Shown one piece after another: positions 46,545-54,438 of a stretch of DNA of 64,000 nucleotides. The notes under the pieces are model-generated. The model saw only the letters and a program-made list of their open reading frames with translations. It was not told where the DNA came from and searched no databases. A program made the translations under genes and the position numbers. How positions within the stretch are numbered: position 1 is the first letter of the stretch; each line of letters opens with the position of its first letter. Location of the stretch: assembly GCF_005886345.1 (NCBI RefSeq), contig NZ_PNEC01000021.1, positions 62,001 to 126,000 of the forward strand, given 5' to 3'. The stretch is from Pseudoalteromonas phenolica. Lineage in GTDB: Bacteria; Pseudomonadota; Gammaproteobacteria; Enterobacterales; Alteromonadaceae.

Positions 46545-46556
46545 ACACCGGTGTCA
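46543..46556. promoter_or_regulatory. LacI-type operator of edd, proximal
   Basis: TGACACCGGTGTCA is a perfect 14-bp palindrome with a central CpG. It directly follows TAATAT (46562-46557 on the minus strand), which may be the -10 box, so it would cover the transcription start. Confidence 0.8.
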
Positions 46557-46575
46557 TATTATTGAGCCACAAAGC

Positions 46576-46589
46576 TGACACCGGTGTCA
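46576..46589. promoter_or_regulatory. LacI-type operator of edd, distal
   Basis: TGACACCGGTGTCA is repeated exactly, centred 33 bp (about three helical turns) from the proximal copy, so both would face the same side of the DNA. Confidence 0.8.
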
Positions 46590-46749
46590 ACACCTAACAT
46601 TCAATTTAGTCAAAGATTCATAAATGAACAAACTTCAGTTTCCAATTAATTTTTGATTGAAGTTAATAGCCAAACAAAAAGTTAAATAGGTACAAGCTTG
46701 AAATTATTGAAGATTTCTTGGTGAGAAAAACTAATAGTGATTAAAAACG
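46590..46749. other. AT-rich intergenic region upstream of edd operators
   Basis: This region separates the edd control region from the 3' end of the FapA-type gene. No coding sequence, RNA gene or further palindrome was seen. Confidence 0.4.
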
Positions 46750-46777
46750 TAAAGGCTCTGACACAGCGGAGCCTTTA
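46750..46777 (-). terminator. Intrinsic terminator of fapA-type gene
   Basis: TAAAGGCTC (46750-46758) and GAGCCTTTA (46769-46777) form a 9-bp stem over a 10-nt loop. A short T-rich stretch (CGTTTTTAA) follows on the minus strand. Confidence 0.6.
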
Positions 46778-46805
46778 TTATTAAAAATAAAAAATGATTA
46801 AATTT

Positions 46806-48437
46806 TTAAGACAAGAACTGTTGTGTGATCTTACCTTCATCTAATTTAACTAAATGAGGAGGATAAATTCGTGTAAATTGCTTCGAGTCTCGTGCAATTG
46901 TTACCTCAATGCCTGGGTGCATCAAGTCATTCACTTTAACTCTGCTGCCAACAAGTAAGCGTTGTAATTTTCTATCCACTAGTTTTAAATTGCGTTGATT
47001 GCGCTGATAATGCACGTTTAACTGCTTTTCATTTGTCAGCAGCTTATTTAAGTATGCCGCCCTTTTCGGTGATTCTGGCGCTTTACTTGCCTTCGCTTTT
47101 GCCTTATTCAGAGCAACGGCCTTTTCAGCTAAGCGTTTCTCAAACTTCTTGAATTCTGACTGCTTTTCTTTTAATTCATGGAACGATTGCGCAATAGAAA
47201 TATGCGTTTTGGTCCCTGAAGGAGCACCCAATTCACCCGTTTCAATACGAAGCGCATTAAGAACTTTGCCACCAATCAGTTTACCTCTTGGTGTGTCACC
47301 TTTACCTATACGAATAAGACGACTTGAAGACAAATTACAATGTAAGGCCTGCTTTTCAATTAACAAATCTTGCTGAGTTTCAATGCAAGCATATTGAGCA
47401 TAACCAATCGTAATATTTCTTCTTGCACGAATAAAGCAAGAAAAATCATCCTCTTCGATTACTTTACGCCCTATTGCGCCTTGCACTATCGTAATTACGT
47501 TATCACTCTGTATTTCTGATGACTCTACAAAGCCTAAAATTGTTATATCTCCAGTAGCTTTTACCTTCATGCCATCTTTAACATCACCACTGATAATAAC
47601 TGATCCATCAAATTCTATATGCCCTGTAGTAACGTCCACGTCGTTGTAGCATAAAACATCGTCGACACGCATGCCACGTGGCAATGCAACAGGCACCCCT
47701 TTAGCAACTGCTATAAGTAAATTAGGGTCTTTTTCATCAATTTTGGTGCCTTCGAGCACTTCAATCTCGAAGTTCTTACCTGGTTTGGCCTCTAACACAT
47801 CCCCGAACACGGAATAGCCGGAGGAGCCTTCAGTCGCAGGAATACGTTTCATTAATGGGCTGCCAGGTCTGACTGTAATAATTGCGCCCAAGTCACGCAT
47901 ATCAACCTTGCCACCATCTTTTTCTTGAGGGGTGAGAATTCTATCTTGCGCTGTCATACACAGACGAACAAACCTTGCGTCTGTACCGTCTTTAGCTCTT
48001 TGCCCATGCGCTACAATTGCACTGTAAACTGAGCCTGGAGATTGCTCAAACTGCTGACCAAGACATTGTTCTAATGCTTCACGGCTCACACCTTTTATAA
48101 CACCCGCTTTTTTTAAGGCGACTTTAGCATCATCAAGAGAAATAATTTTACCGCCACATGCGGTCGTAATTTGAGCATTGGCCATCATATTTGATTCATC
48201 AACTTTGATCATAATTGATGCATCAATCGCCTTCGCTACAATTAAAGAATCATTGCTAAAGTCATCACCGGCAGAAAATAACTTACCAATATTGGCATGA
48301 ACTACCTCGAAGTCTGCATAACTTGACTGCTCTAACAACTCCATTAGCTGCGAAGCACTAGCAGGAAACCCTGACTCGACTGGGTGTGACAACAAGTACA
48401 CATATCCATCACCCTCATCAAAACGAAACAATGACAT
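46806..48437 (-). CDS. FapA family protein (DUF342)
   Basis: From ATG 48437 (site GGAAAG; GTG at 48449 is less likely) the protein has 543 aa. It matches the DUF342/FapA layout: an alpha/beta N-terminal part (to about 165), the family core from RILTPQEKDGGKVDMRDLG to LIAVAKG, then a right-handed beta-helix (IEFDGSVIISGDVKDGMKVKATGDITILGFVES, repeated pattern), and a C-terminal coiled coil (about 420-500) with a small beta domain. FapA in Vibrio promotes polar flagellar assembly/FlhF localisation. The role here is inferred by family only. No flagellar genes are adjacent; motY is 12 kb away. Confidence 0.85.
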   Translation of the reverse strand: MSLFRFDEGDGYVYLLSHPVESGFPASASQLMELLEQSSYADFEVVHANIGKLFSAGDDFSNDSLIVAKAIDASIMIKVDESNMMANAQITTACGGKIISLDDAKVALKKAGVIKGVSREALEQCLGQQFEQSPGSVYSAIVAHGQRAKDGTDARFVRLCMTAQDRILTPQEKDGGKVDMRDLGAIITVRPGSPLMKRIPATEGSSGYSVFGDVLEAKPGKNFEIEVLEGTKIDEKDPNLLIAVAKGVPVALPRGMRVDDVLCYNDVDVTTGHIEFDGSVIISGDVKDGMKVKATGDITILGFVESSEIQSDNVITIVQGAIGRKVIEEDDFSCFIRARRNITIGYAQYACIETQQDLLIEKQALHCNLSSSRLIRIGKGDTPRGKLIGGKVLNALRIETGELGAPSGTKTHISIAQSFHELKEKQSEFKKFEKRLAEKAVALNKAKAKASKAPESPKRAAYLNKLLTNEKQLNVHYQRNQRNLKLVDRKLQRLLVGSRVKVNDLMHPGIEVTIARDSKQFTRIYPPHLVKLDEGKITQQFLS

Positions 48438-48872
48438 AAGTCTTTCCACACTACGGTTTAAAATTGACTAAAACATGACCAGGTCATTTCAGCACAACTT
48501 GGTTCTATTGTTAAGTCGAAATCATCTAAAGTACGTTACAAAACTTAAAGATTTGTAAACAGCATTAATTGTGTATTTTTACCTAAAATAAAAACTAGAA
48601 AATATTTGTATAAGTTACATCAGTTTATCGACTATAAAAAAGAACTCTTTATAGCTGAAATGCAATTTACGAATAAAGGACTAATTTACAAATGTAACTA
48701 ATGCAGAAACAAGAAAACCACAAATAAGATGAAAAATCGACTAATGATTAAATTAACGAGACAAAGTAACAAAAGAATATGACAAATACATGTAATAAGA
48801 ATATGAAGAGCAAGTGAAGGGACTAGCCCTCCGCTATTTAAGAGCCTATCTAAAACTCGGCATAATTGCAGG
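48438..48872. other. AT-rich intergenic region upstream of fapA-type gene
   Basis: This 435-bp stretch holds the promoter region of the fapA-type gene and the downstream flank of the DUF3360 pseudogene. A weak inverted repeat (CTATAAA...TTTATAG, about 48636) is the only structure noticed. Short open frames here lack ribosome-binding sites and look fortuitous. Confidence 0.4.
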
Positions 48873-50332
48873 TTAGCCCGATAACAAGCCAACAAGTGCC
48901 ATCACACCTGTTAACACTACAAACATAATTAAAGGTATGATCCAACGGTTCATTGAACTCAGCTCTTTACTGCGTTCTTTACAACCAATTAAGCCTAAAT
49001 TATCTAGCAACATAGTTAAGGACCAACCAAACGCCGGATTAACTAATGCCGACGAGAAAACGACAATGGCTGCTGACTGAGTAGTTTTACCTTCTCGTGT
49101 CATTTCCATACCCGCTTCAAGCAATGGAATAAACACCCCAACAATTAAGGCTACACAATACCGGCTGCCAAATTGCTAGATCCATTGGGTAACCCCAGAT
49201 ACTGGCAATAACACAAAACAACGTGGTTAAAATTGCCCCTGCGGGAATTGGACGCTTCGCAATGGCAGCTGGCACAATGTATGTGCCCCAAGAAGAGGTG
49301 AAGTTAGCACCACCTAAAATAGAGCCGAATGTCTGACGAATAGACGCACTGGTCATCGTATCGTCAATATTCATTTGTACTTTTTCAGTACGTGCTGGAT
49401 AACTAATTATTTGGAACACCTGATGACCTAAGAAGTCTGGTGACCACATAGCCACAGCTAAAATGGCAAAAGGCAGTACAACAATAAAGCTTTCAAGTGT
49501 TGGTAAACCTAGCATCCACTCCGTGTTTTCACCCCACCAGTACATAGGGTTCATGTTTGGTATGCCTGGAACTGTTTTAAACTCAAATGGCGAGCCAAGA
49601 GCAAAAGCAACACCACCGCCAAGTAAGCAGCTTAATGGTACTGCCAGCCAACGCTTTTTAAAGTGCTCTGATAACGCATATAAAACGATGGTACTAAGAA
49701 TTATTATGAAAGCGATACGTGACATTTCAATGCCTTCAGCCCACGCAAACAACTTCTTAACTTGTGAGGTTGTGCCGATAAAGCCGAGGTATAAGAGCAA
49801 ACCACCACATACCCCCCGACTGGTAAGCCCAGCCAAAACACTCCCGCCTTTACTGATTGCCAGTAATAAACCAAATGCCCTTATGAGCAAACCAAACGCC
49901 ATCGGGTGACCACCCGCCGCAACCACAATAGGAATAAGAGGAATTAAAGGCCCTGGGTACCTGCTAAGTTTGCGGTTGGTAATAGAAAACCAGAAAACAG
50001 CAAAATAAATAAAGCGACTATCAATAACTCATAGCGCACATTTTCAAGAATAAAGCCTTCGCCTAGCCCTAAAGGTGCGGCAAATGTTGCGGCATTGCGC
50101 CTACCATCACAATTTTACCTATGGTCCCCGCCATAGCTGGAATAGTGTCTTCTAGTTCAACTCGGTAGTCTTTAAAAGGTAGGTTAGGACGCCAGCGTTT
50201 TGGCTGCATGATTTGCAATTCATGCTCTAAATATTCGTCGCGTGTTTTAAATTCTTAACTTGCACGGTGTAAATTTTGATAACTGTCTTGAGGTGCTAAC
50301 TTGCTACTGTTATCTAAATTGTGAGTTGTCAT
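48873..50332 (-). pseudogene. DUF3360 family membrane transporter, decayed
   Basis: Read in the minus direction from ATG 50332 (site AGGAGA) the translation MTTHNLDNSSKLAPQDS continues in family fashion but hits an in-frame TAA at 50257-50255. It then needs three single-base corrections: near 50092 (VGAM/ATFAAPLG), near 49952 (LAGTQG/PLIPLIP) and near 49153 (WQPVLC/ALIVGVFIPLLE). After them it ends at LVGLLSG, stop at 48873. The restored product of about 485 aa is a polytopic membrane protein of the DUF3360 (sulfate-permease-like) type. Two long fragments (49117-49926 and 48873-49136) remain open. With one nonsense and three frameshifts it is non-functional unless the sequence contains several errors. 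Confidence 0.85.
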
Positions 50333-50540
50333 CACATCTCCTACTTCGGATGTTAGTGTTATTTGATGCCACAAGCATAAAGCAACCAAATCTGAAAAGA
50401 GCTTAGCAATAAGTCGAGTATTTCATTTTATAAATTAATGAGTTCGATTACTCACGCCTATAATGTGCTCAACTAATGTTCAACCCGAATAAATAACAGC
50501 CAACCTATTAATTAATGATGACTTTTAAAGAGATTAATGA

Positions 50541-50569
50541 TTGCGAAGCGCATATATAGGCGTTAGAAT
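50541..50569 (+). promoter_or_regulatory. Sigma-70 promoter of ssrA
   Basis: TTGCGA (50541-50546), a 17-bp spacer and TAGAAT (50564-50569) lie 41 bp before the mature tmRNA 5' end. They fit a strong stable-RNA promoter. Confidence 0.75.
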
Positions 50570-50609
50570 GCAATCACTAAGTCACGTTGTGACTCTGAAT
50601 ACAAATTCA

Positions 50610-50966
50610 GGGGCTGATTAGGATTCGACAGGATTCATGAAGCCTGAGGTGCATGTCGAGGGGCGGTTGGCCTCGTAAAAAAGCCGCATTTAAAGTAATC
50701 GCAAACGACGATAACTACGCTCTAGCGGCATAATAGCCCGCTAGCACTCCTCCAAGAAATGCTTGTGGTTCTGGTTCTGGAGTGTCACCCTACACAAGAT
50801 CGCTACGGAAACCCTGGCCGGGGTTGAAGGGCTAAAACTAAGCGGCCTCGCCTTTATTTATCGTGTTCGTCCGAGACTTAAAGGTTAACCAATAGACGAT
50901 ACTAAACATGTAGGACCGAAGGTCGACGCTTTCTGGACGGGGGTTCAAATCCCCCCAGCTCCACCA
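50610..50966 (+). ncRNA. ssrA: Transfer-messenger RNA (tmRNA)
   Basis: This 357-nt gene rescues stalled ribosomes by trans-translation. The 5' end GGGGCTGATTAGGATTCGAC and 3' end with the T-arm (GGGTTCAAATCCCCCC) and CTCCACCA form the tRNA-like domain, with CCA encoded. The tag frame starts at GCA 50701 and reads ANDDNYALAA, followed by TAA TAG. The tag differs by one residue (D for E) from E. coli and is like that of other Alteromonadales. Pseudoknot-forming GC segments lie on both sides of the tag. Promoter and terminator are both visible. Confidence 0.98.
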
Positions 50967-50978
50967 AACGTATAAATC

Positions 50979-51003
50979 AAGACATCTCAGGATGTCTTTT
51001 TTT
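50979..51003 (+). terminator. Intrinsic terminator of ssrA
   Basis: AAGACATC, TCAG and GATGTCTT form an 8-bp stem with a 4-nt loop followed by TTTTT. It starts 12 bp after the CCA end. Confidence 0.9.
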
Positions 51004-51274
51004 ATGCCCGCATTTCACGAAACTAACTCTTTTTTGATTCATAAATAACCCCAATTTTCTCATCAACATTTACTACTGCTCATCAGTTAATTCAAAATAA
51101 AATGTAAATTAATTGTTACGCAAATTATTTATACAAATCATATCCATACCTATTTTGAATACACACAACCAACTGGTCTGACCTTGTTTTATTTTTATTC
51201 TAGATTTGCATAAGGGGGTATCTCAGATTATTTCTAAATAGGCTTAATTTTGAGCAATTAAAGGAAATGTAATC
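51004..51274. other. Intergenic region between ssrA and the S1 protease gene
   Basis: This AT-rich region carries the promoter of the protease gene, which I cannot place confidently. No copy of the tmRNA 3' end, integrase gene or other island boundary mark was found here. Confidence 0.4.
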
Positions 51275-52900
51275 ATGAATAAAAGAAATATTTTACTCTC
51301 TGCCATGTGTTTGTATGGCATGAATGCATACGCTGCAGCTGAGTTAGATATTAACCCAACTGTTGTTGGTGGTATTGAAACACCTGCATACTCACGTCCT
51401 TATCAAGTTGCGCTGCTTATGAATGGTCGCCAAGGTTGTGGTGGTACATTAATCGATCCAAATTGGGTTTTAACGGCGGCTCACTGTTTAGACAATGCTT
51501 CAACATCAAGTTTAACTGTTCGTGTTGGTGCGCACTCAATCAGCCGAAATGATGGTGTCACATTACGTGTATCTCAGATTATCAACCATGAACGCTGGAA
51601 TGGCGCAAATGGGATACGCTCTGGTTATGACATCGCAGTTTTAAAACTGGCTTCACCTGCGCCAAGTCAATATACGCCAGCTAAACTTCCTACTGCGGCT
51701 ATCGAGTCACAATATGCGAGCCCTGGCGATTACGTTACGGTATCAGGTTGGGGTTTAACCTCTAATCGTGGTCGTCCGAGTGATGTACTTCGAGAAGCTG
51801 ATTTACCCGTTATCACTAATTCAAGCTGTAGTTCACAACTTAGTTTCAATTTGCCTAGCTCAGTGATTTGTGGCGGTGGTGAAGGTGGTCGTTCTGCATG
51901 TAATGGAGACAGTGGCGGTCCTTATGCTGTTAGAGTTGGCAATGACTTTTACAGCATAGGCACTGTGAGTTGGGGGCAAGGTTGTCAAGGTGCAACTGCT
52001 TTCACAAGAACAACAAGCTTCTTAAATTGGATCAAACAAAAAACAGGAATTACCGACGGTGAAGATAAAAAACCCGTCGCCAATTTTGAGGTTCAAACGG
52101 ATGCGGCGTCTTTAACTGCAAGTTTCACCAACAAATCAACTGACGATAAAGGTATTACAGGTTATCAGTGGTCGTTTGGACAAGGTAACGCGGGTTCAAC
52201 TCAAACAAACCCAAGCTTTACTTATGCTTCTGCAGGTAGCTACAACGTCACACTTACAGTAACAGATACCATTGGCCAAACAAGCAGCGTATCTAAAGTC
52301 GTTAACTTTATCGTTGATGGTGAATGTAATGCAGCACCTTGGAGTGCAACACAAAGCTATGCACTAGGCGACAAGGTTAGCTACAAAGGATATGAATATG
52401 AATCTACTTGGTGGTCTCAAGGTGCTCAGCCAGACCTATATAGCAATGTGTGGCGTCGGGGTGCAAAATGTGATGGTAACGTTGAAGACCCAGTACCTGT
52501 TGCTGACTTCTCAGTGGCGACAGATCAATTAACAGCAACACTCACCAGCACGAGCACAGATAACGGTCAAATCGTTAGCACTCGCTGGATTGTCAACGGT
52601 GAAAGCTACCAAGGTAGTGTTGTTTCGCACACTTTTGCACAAGCAGGCAGCTATTCAGTAACTTTAAGTGTTACTGATGACAAAGGCCAAACCGCTCAAA
52701 AAACCAAAACTATCTCAGTTTCTGAAAATGTCGATACCTGTAAAGGCACACCGGCTTGGTCAGAAAGTACCGTGTATTTACAGGGTCAAAGAGTGAGCTT
52801 AAACGGGGTAATTTACGAGGCTAAATGGTGGGTACAAGGTGAAAACCCTGCTTCTTCTGGACCTTGGGGACCTTGGAAAACGATTGGTCTATGTAGCTAA
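51275..52900 (+). CDS. Secreted S1 serine protease with two PKD and two chitin-binding-type modules
   Basis: This 541-aa secreted protease starts at an ATG with AAAGGAAA. Signal peptide about 1-22; activation-site-like VVGG (30-33). Catalytic triad: H70 (LTAAHC), D119 (GYDIAVLKL), S213 (GDSGGP). The residue six before the serine, which fixes S1 specificity, is Ser207 (SACNGDSGG) as in chymotrypsin, not Asp as in trypsin. Then follow PKD domain 1 (about 266-346), CBM5/12-like module 1 (about 351-398, WSATQSYALGDKVSYKG), PKD 2 (about 408-486) and CBM5/12-like module 2 (about 490-541). The tail suggests binding to chitin or similar polymer, consistent with degradation of proteinaceous chitin composites. 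It is monocistronic. Confidence 0.95.
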   Translation: MNKRNILLSAMCLYGMNAYAAAELDINPTVVGGIETPAYSRPYQVALLMNGRQGCGGTLIDPNWVLTAAHCLDNASTSSLTVRVGAHSISRNDGVTLRVSQIINHERWNGANGIRSGYDIAVLKLASPAPSQYTPAKLPTAAIESQYASPGDYVTVSGWGLTSNRGRPSDVLREADLPVITNSSCSSQLSFNLPSSVICGGGEGGRSACNGDSGGPYAVRVGNDFYSIGTVSWGQGCQGATAFTRTTSFLNWIKQKTGITDGEDKKPVANFEVQTDAASLTASFTNKSTDDKGITGYQWSFGQGNAGSTQTNPSFTYASAGSYNVTLTVTDTIGQTSSVSKVVNFIVDGECNAAPWSATQSYALGDKVSYKGYEYESTWWSQGAQPDLYSNVWRRGAKCDGNVEDPVPVADFSVATDQLTATLTSTSTDNGQIVSTRWIVNGESYQGSVVSHTFAQAGSYSVTLSVTDDKGQTAQKTKTISVSENVDTCKGTPAWSESTVYLQGQRVSLNGVIYEAKWWVQGENPASSGPWGPWKTIGLCS

Positions 52901-52976
52901 GCCGATTAAAGAAATCTTTTAATCATTTTAAGTCCCGTGTAACCTAAAGGAAATATATAACCATATTTTCTGCGAC

Positions 52977-54176
52977 ATGGGACTTAGTCAACAAGTAAAA
53001 GCCGATTTAACACGCCTTGGCGAGCGTATACAAAAAACTTTTTTAGCAATCAAAGCTGAACTACCAGAAAAAGCCAAAACCATTGGGGGATTTGCTCGGT
53101 ATTTAGATTATAACCGCTCTAATAGCCAACGCTTTTTTACTGCCTGTAAAGCAAGTGATGGTTTACAAGTATTAGTTGAGCTGCCCGGTGTACAAGCTTT
53201 GCTACTCATGCAACAAAAGTTGACACCGCTTATCCCTGCCCCTTTGTTGAAGCAGCTAAAACAAGTTACCGACTTATTTGAACAGTGCCTCAACCAACAT
53301 GCTTCAAGTCATGCCCAACTCAAACGCATGCTATCGACTGCTAAACAGAAAACACAAAATACCATGCACGGTGATGACCACAAAGCGCAGCTTTATTATG
53401 CCGCAAAGTCTTTACTTGGATTCAGCGTCGAAGAAGTATTCTGTGTTTATATTCTTAAAGAAAACAAAGCAAACCCTGCTTTTTTACAAGAGGTTGCGTT
53501 GATAAGTAAATCGGGTATTAAACGCGAAGCCGGTGCAGTGCCTTTTGTGCAGTTTTATACTCACCCTAATCCTGATAACTTTACTCAACCACTGAATATT
53601 TCTCAGCAAAGTCGATTAGAGACCAATCTTTTTACCATTGGTGTATCTGAAGAGTACTCTACATCTGGATTTTTAAATGCCTTTAGTACTTTTTCACCGA
53701 GTAATTCAGGTTTAGTGTTTGATCCGCTACCAAGTGATAGCTGCGATGCAACCTTTGTGGTTAATAACCCTGATGAAGTGATGAACCCACTCAATCAAAG
53801 CAGTCCGTGCAGCTCCACCAGCTTATCAATTAAAAATCCAACCAAAGCCATGACCATGTTAGTGCTGATAGAAAAGCAAATTGATAAATGTAGTACCGTG
53901 AATATTGGCTGCTATCACAACAATCAAAAGGTCGAAGATGGCAAATTAAAAGCAAGTGATATGTGGACTGAAAGATTTCCAGAGTTTCCTGAGCTCAAAA
54001 TTTCTCAAACCACAGATAATTTAGCGCACTTTCAATTGCAGCAAGATCACAAAGACAAACTGCGCTATTTATTAGATATCGCGCGAGTCGATATCGAAGA
54101 CTACATTTGCTACTCAACCCATGTGAACTTTCCTATTTGGTCGAGCACTTACCGTATATATTTTGAACACCAGTAA
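52977..54176 (+). CDS. Unrecognised 399-aa cytoplasmic protein
   Basis: I do not recognise this protein. It has no signal peptide or membrane segment. The first 70 residues are helical, and KTIGGFARYLDYNRSNSQRF could be a helix-turn-helix with recognition helix around SNSQRFFTA. The middle (about 75-170) is helical with many Gln/Leu. The C-terminal half (about 175-399) looks like a mixed alpha/beta domain rich in phenylalanine. Base composition is like the neighbours. The only good ATG lacks a ribosome-binding site; AAAGGAA lies 26 bp upstream. It follows the protease gene by 76 bp. A DNA-binding regulator is one possibility, with low certainty. Confidence 0.75.
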   Translation: MGLSQQVKADLTRLGERIQKTFLAIKAELPEKAKTIGGFARYLDYNRSNSQRFFTACKASDGLQVLVELPGVQALLLMQQKLTPLIPAPLLKQLKQVTDLFEQCLNQHASSHAQLKRMLSTAKQKTQNTMHGDDHKAQLYYAAKSLLGFSVEEVFCVYILKENKANPAFLQEVALISKSGIKREAGAVPFVQFYTHPNPDNFTQPLNISQQSRLETNLFTIGVSEEYSTSGFLNAFSTFSPSNSGLVFDPLPSDSCDATFVVNNPDEVMNPLNQSSPCSSTSLSIKNPTKAMTMLVLIEKQIDKCSTVNIGCYHNNQKVEDGKLKASDMWTERFPEFPELKISQTTDNLAHFQLQQDHKDKLRYLLDIARVDIEDYICYSTHVNFPIWSSTYRIYFEHQ

Positions 54177-54213
54177 ACCTTTCTAACGTGACTTTTCACT
54201 TTAAATCACTATG

Positions 54214-54232
54214 TAAGCACACAATGTGCTTA
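54214..54232. terminator. Weak hairpin terminator after the 399-aa gene
   Basis: TAAGCACA, CAA and TGTGCTTA form a perfect 8-bp stem, 37 bp past the stop. The following CTCTTCTG is only partly T-rich. Confidence 0.4.
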
Positions 54233-54380
54233 CTCTTCTGCACCAAAAACACCTATAACCCATTGTAAAACAATATAATTTACAATTTAGATTTACTTAT
54301 TTCACAAACTTTCACATATCTTTAGTCTCACATGAGAATAAAAATTGTACATATGCTTTAAGTGCTGATAGCCTAGATCG

Positions 54381-54403
54381 TATCTCAGATACACTTTGAG
54401 ATA
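54381..54403. promoter_or_regulatory. Inverted repeat, possible operator of the second TonB receptor gene
   Basis: TATCTCA (54381-54387) and TGAGATA (54397-54403) are perfect 7-bp arms with a 9-bp spacer, 35 bp before the TonB receptor start. It is unlike the LacI-type sites elsewhere in the window. Confidence 0.35.
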
Positions 54404-54438
54404 TAAAATAATAAAATACAACAACAGGGTGTTCTCTT

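Noticed and set aside
48698..48895. 65-codon hydrophobic open frame on the minus strand
   Set aside because: It lies mostly in AT-rich non-coding DNA beyond the DUF3360 pseudogene, and its hydrophobicity reflects T-rich codons. No start site.
48873..49926. Two separate membrane-protein genes
   Set aside because: The two frames join into one DUF3360 family protein once a single base is restored near 49153, so they are fragments of one pseudogene.
51218..51580. 14-bp repeat GTATCTCAGATTAT upstream of and within the protease gene
   Set aside because: Several 14-bp matches are expected by chance in 64 kb, and the second copy is explained by coding for VSQII.
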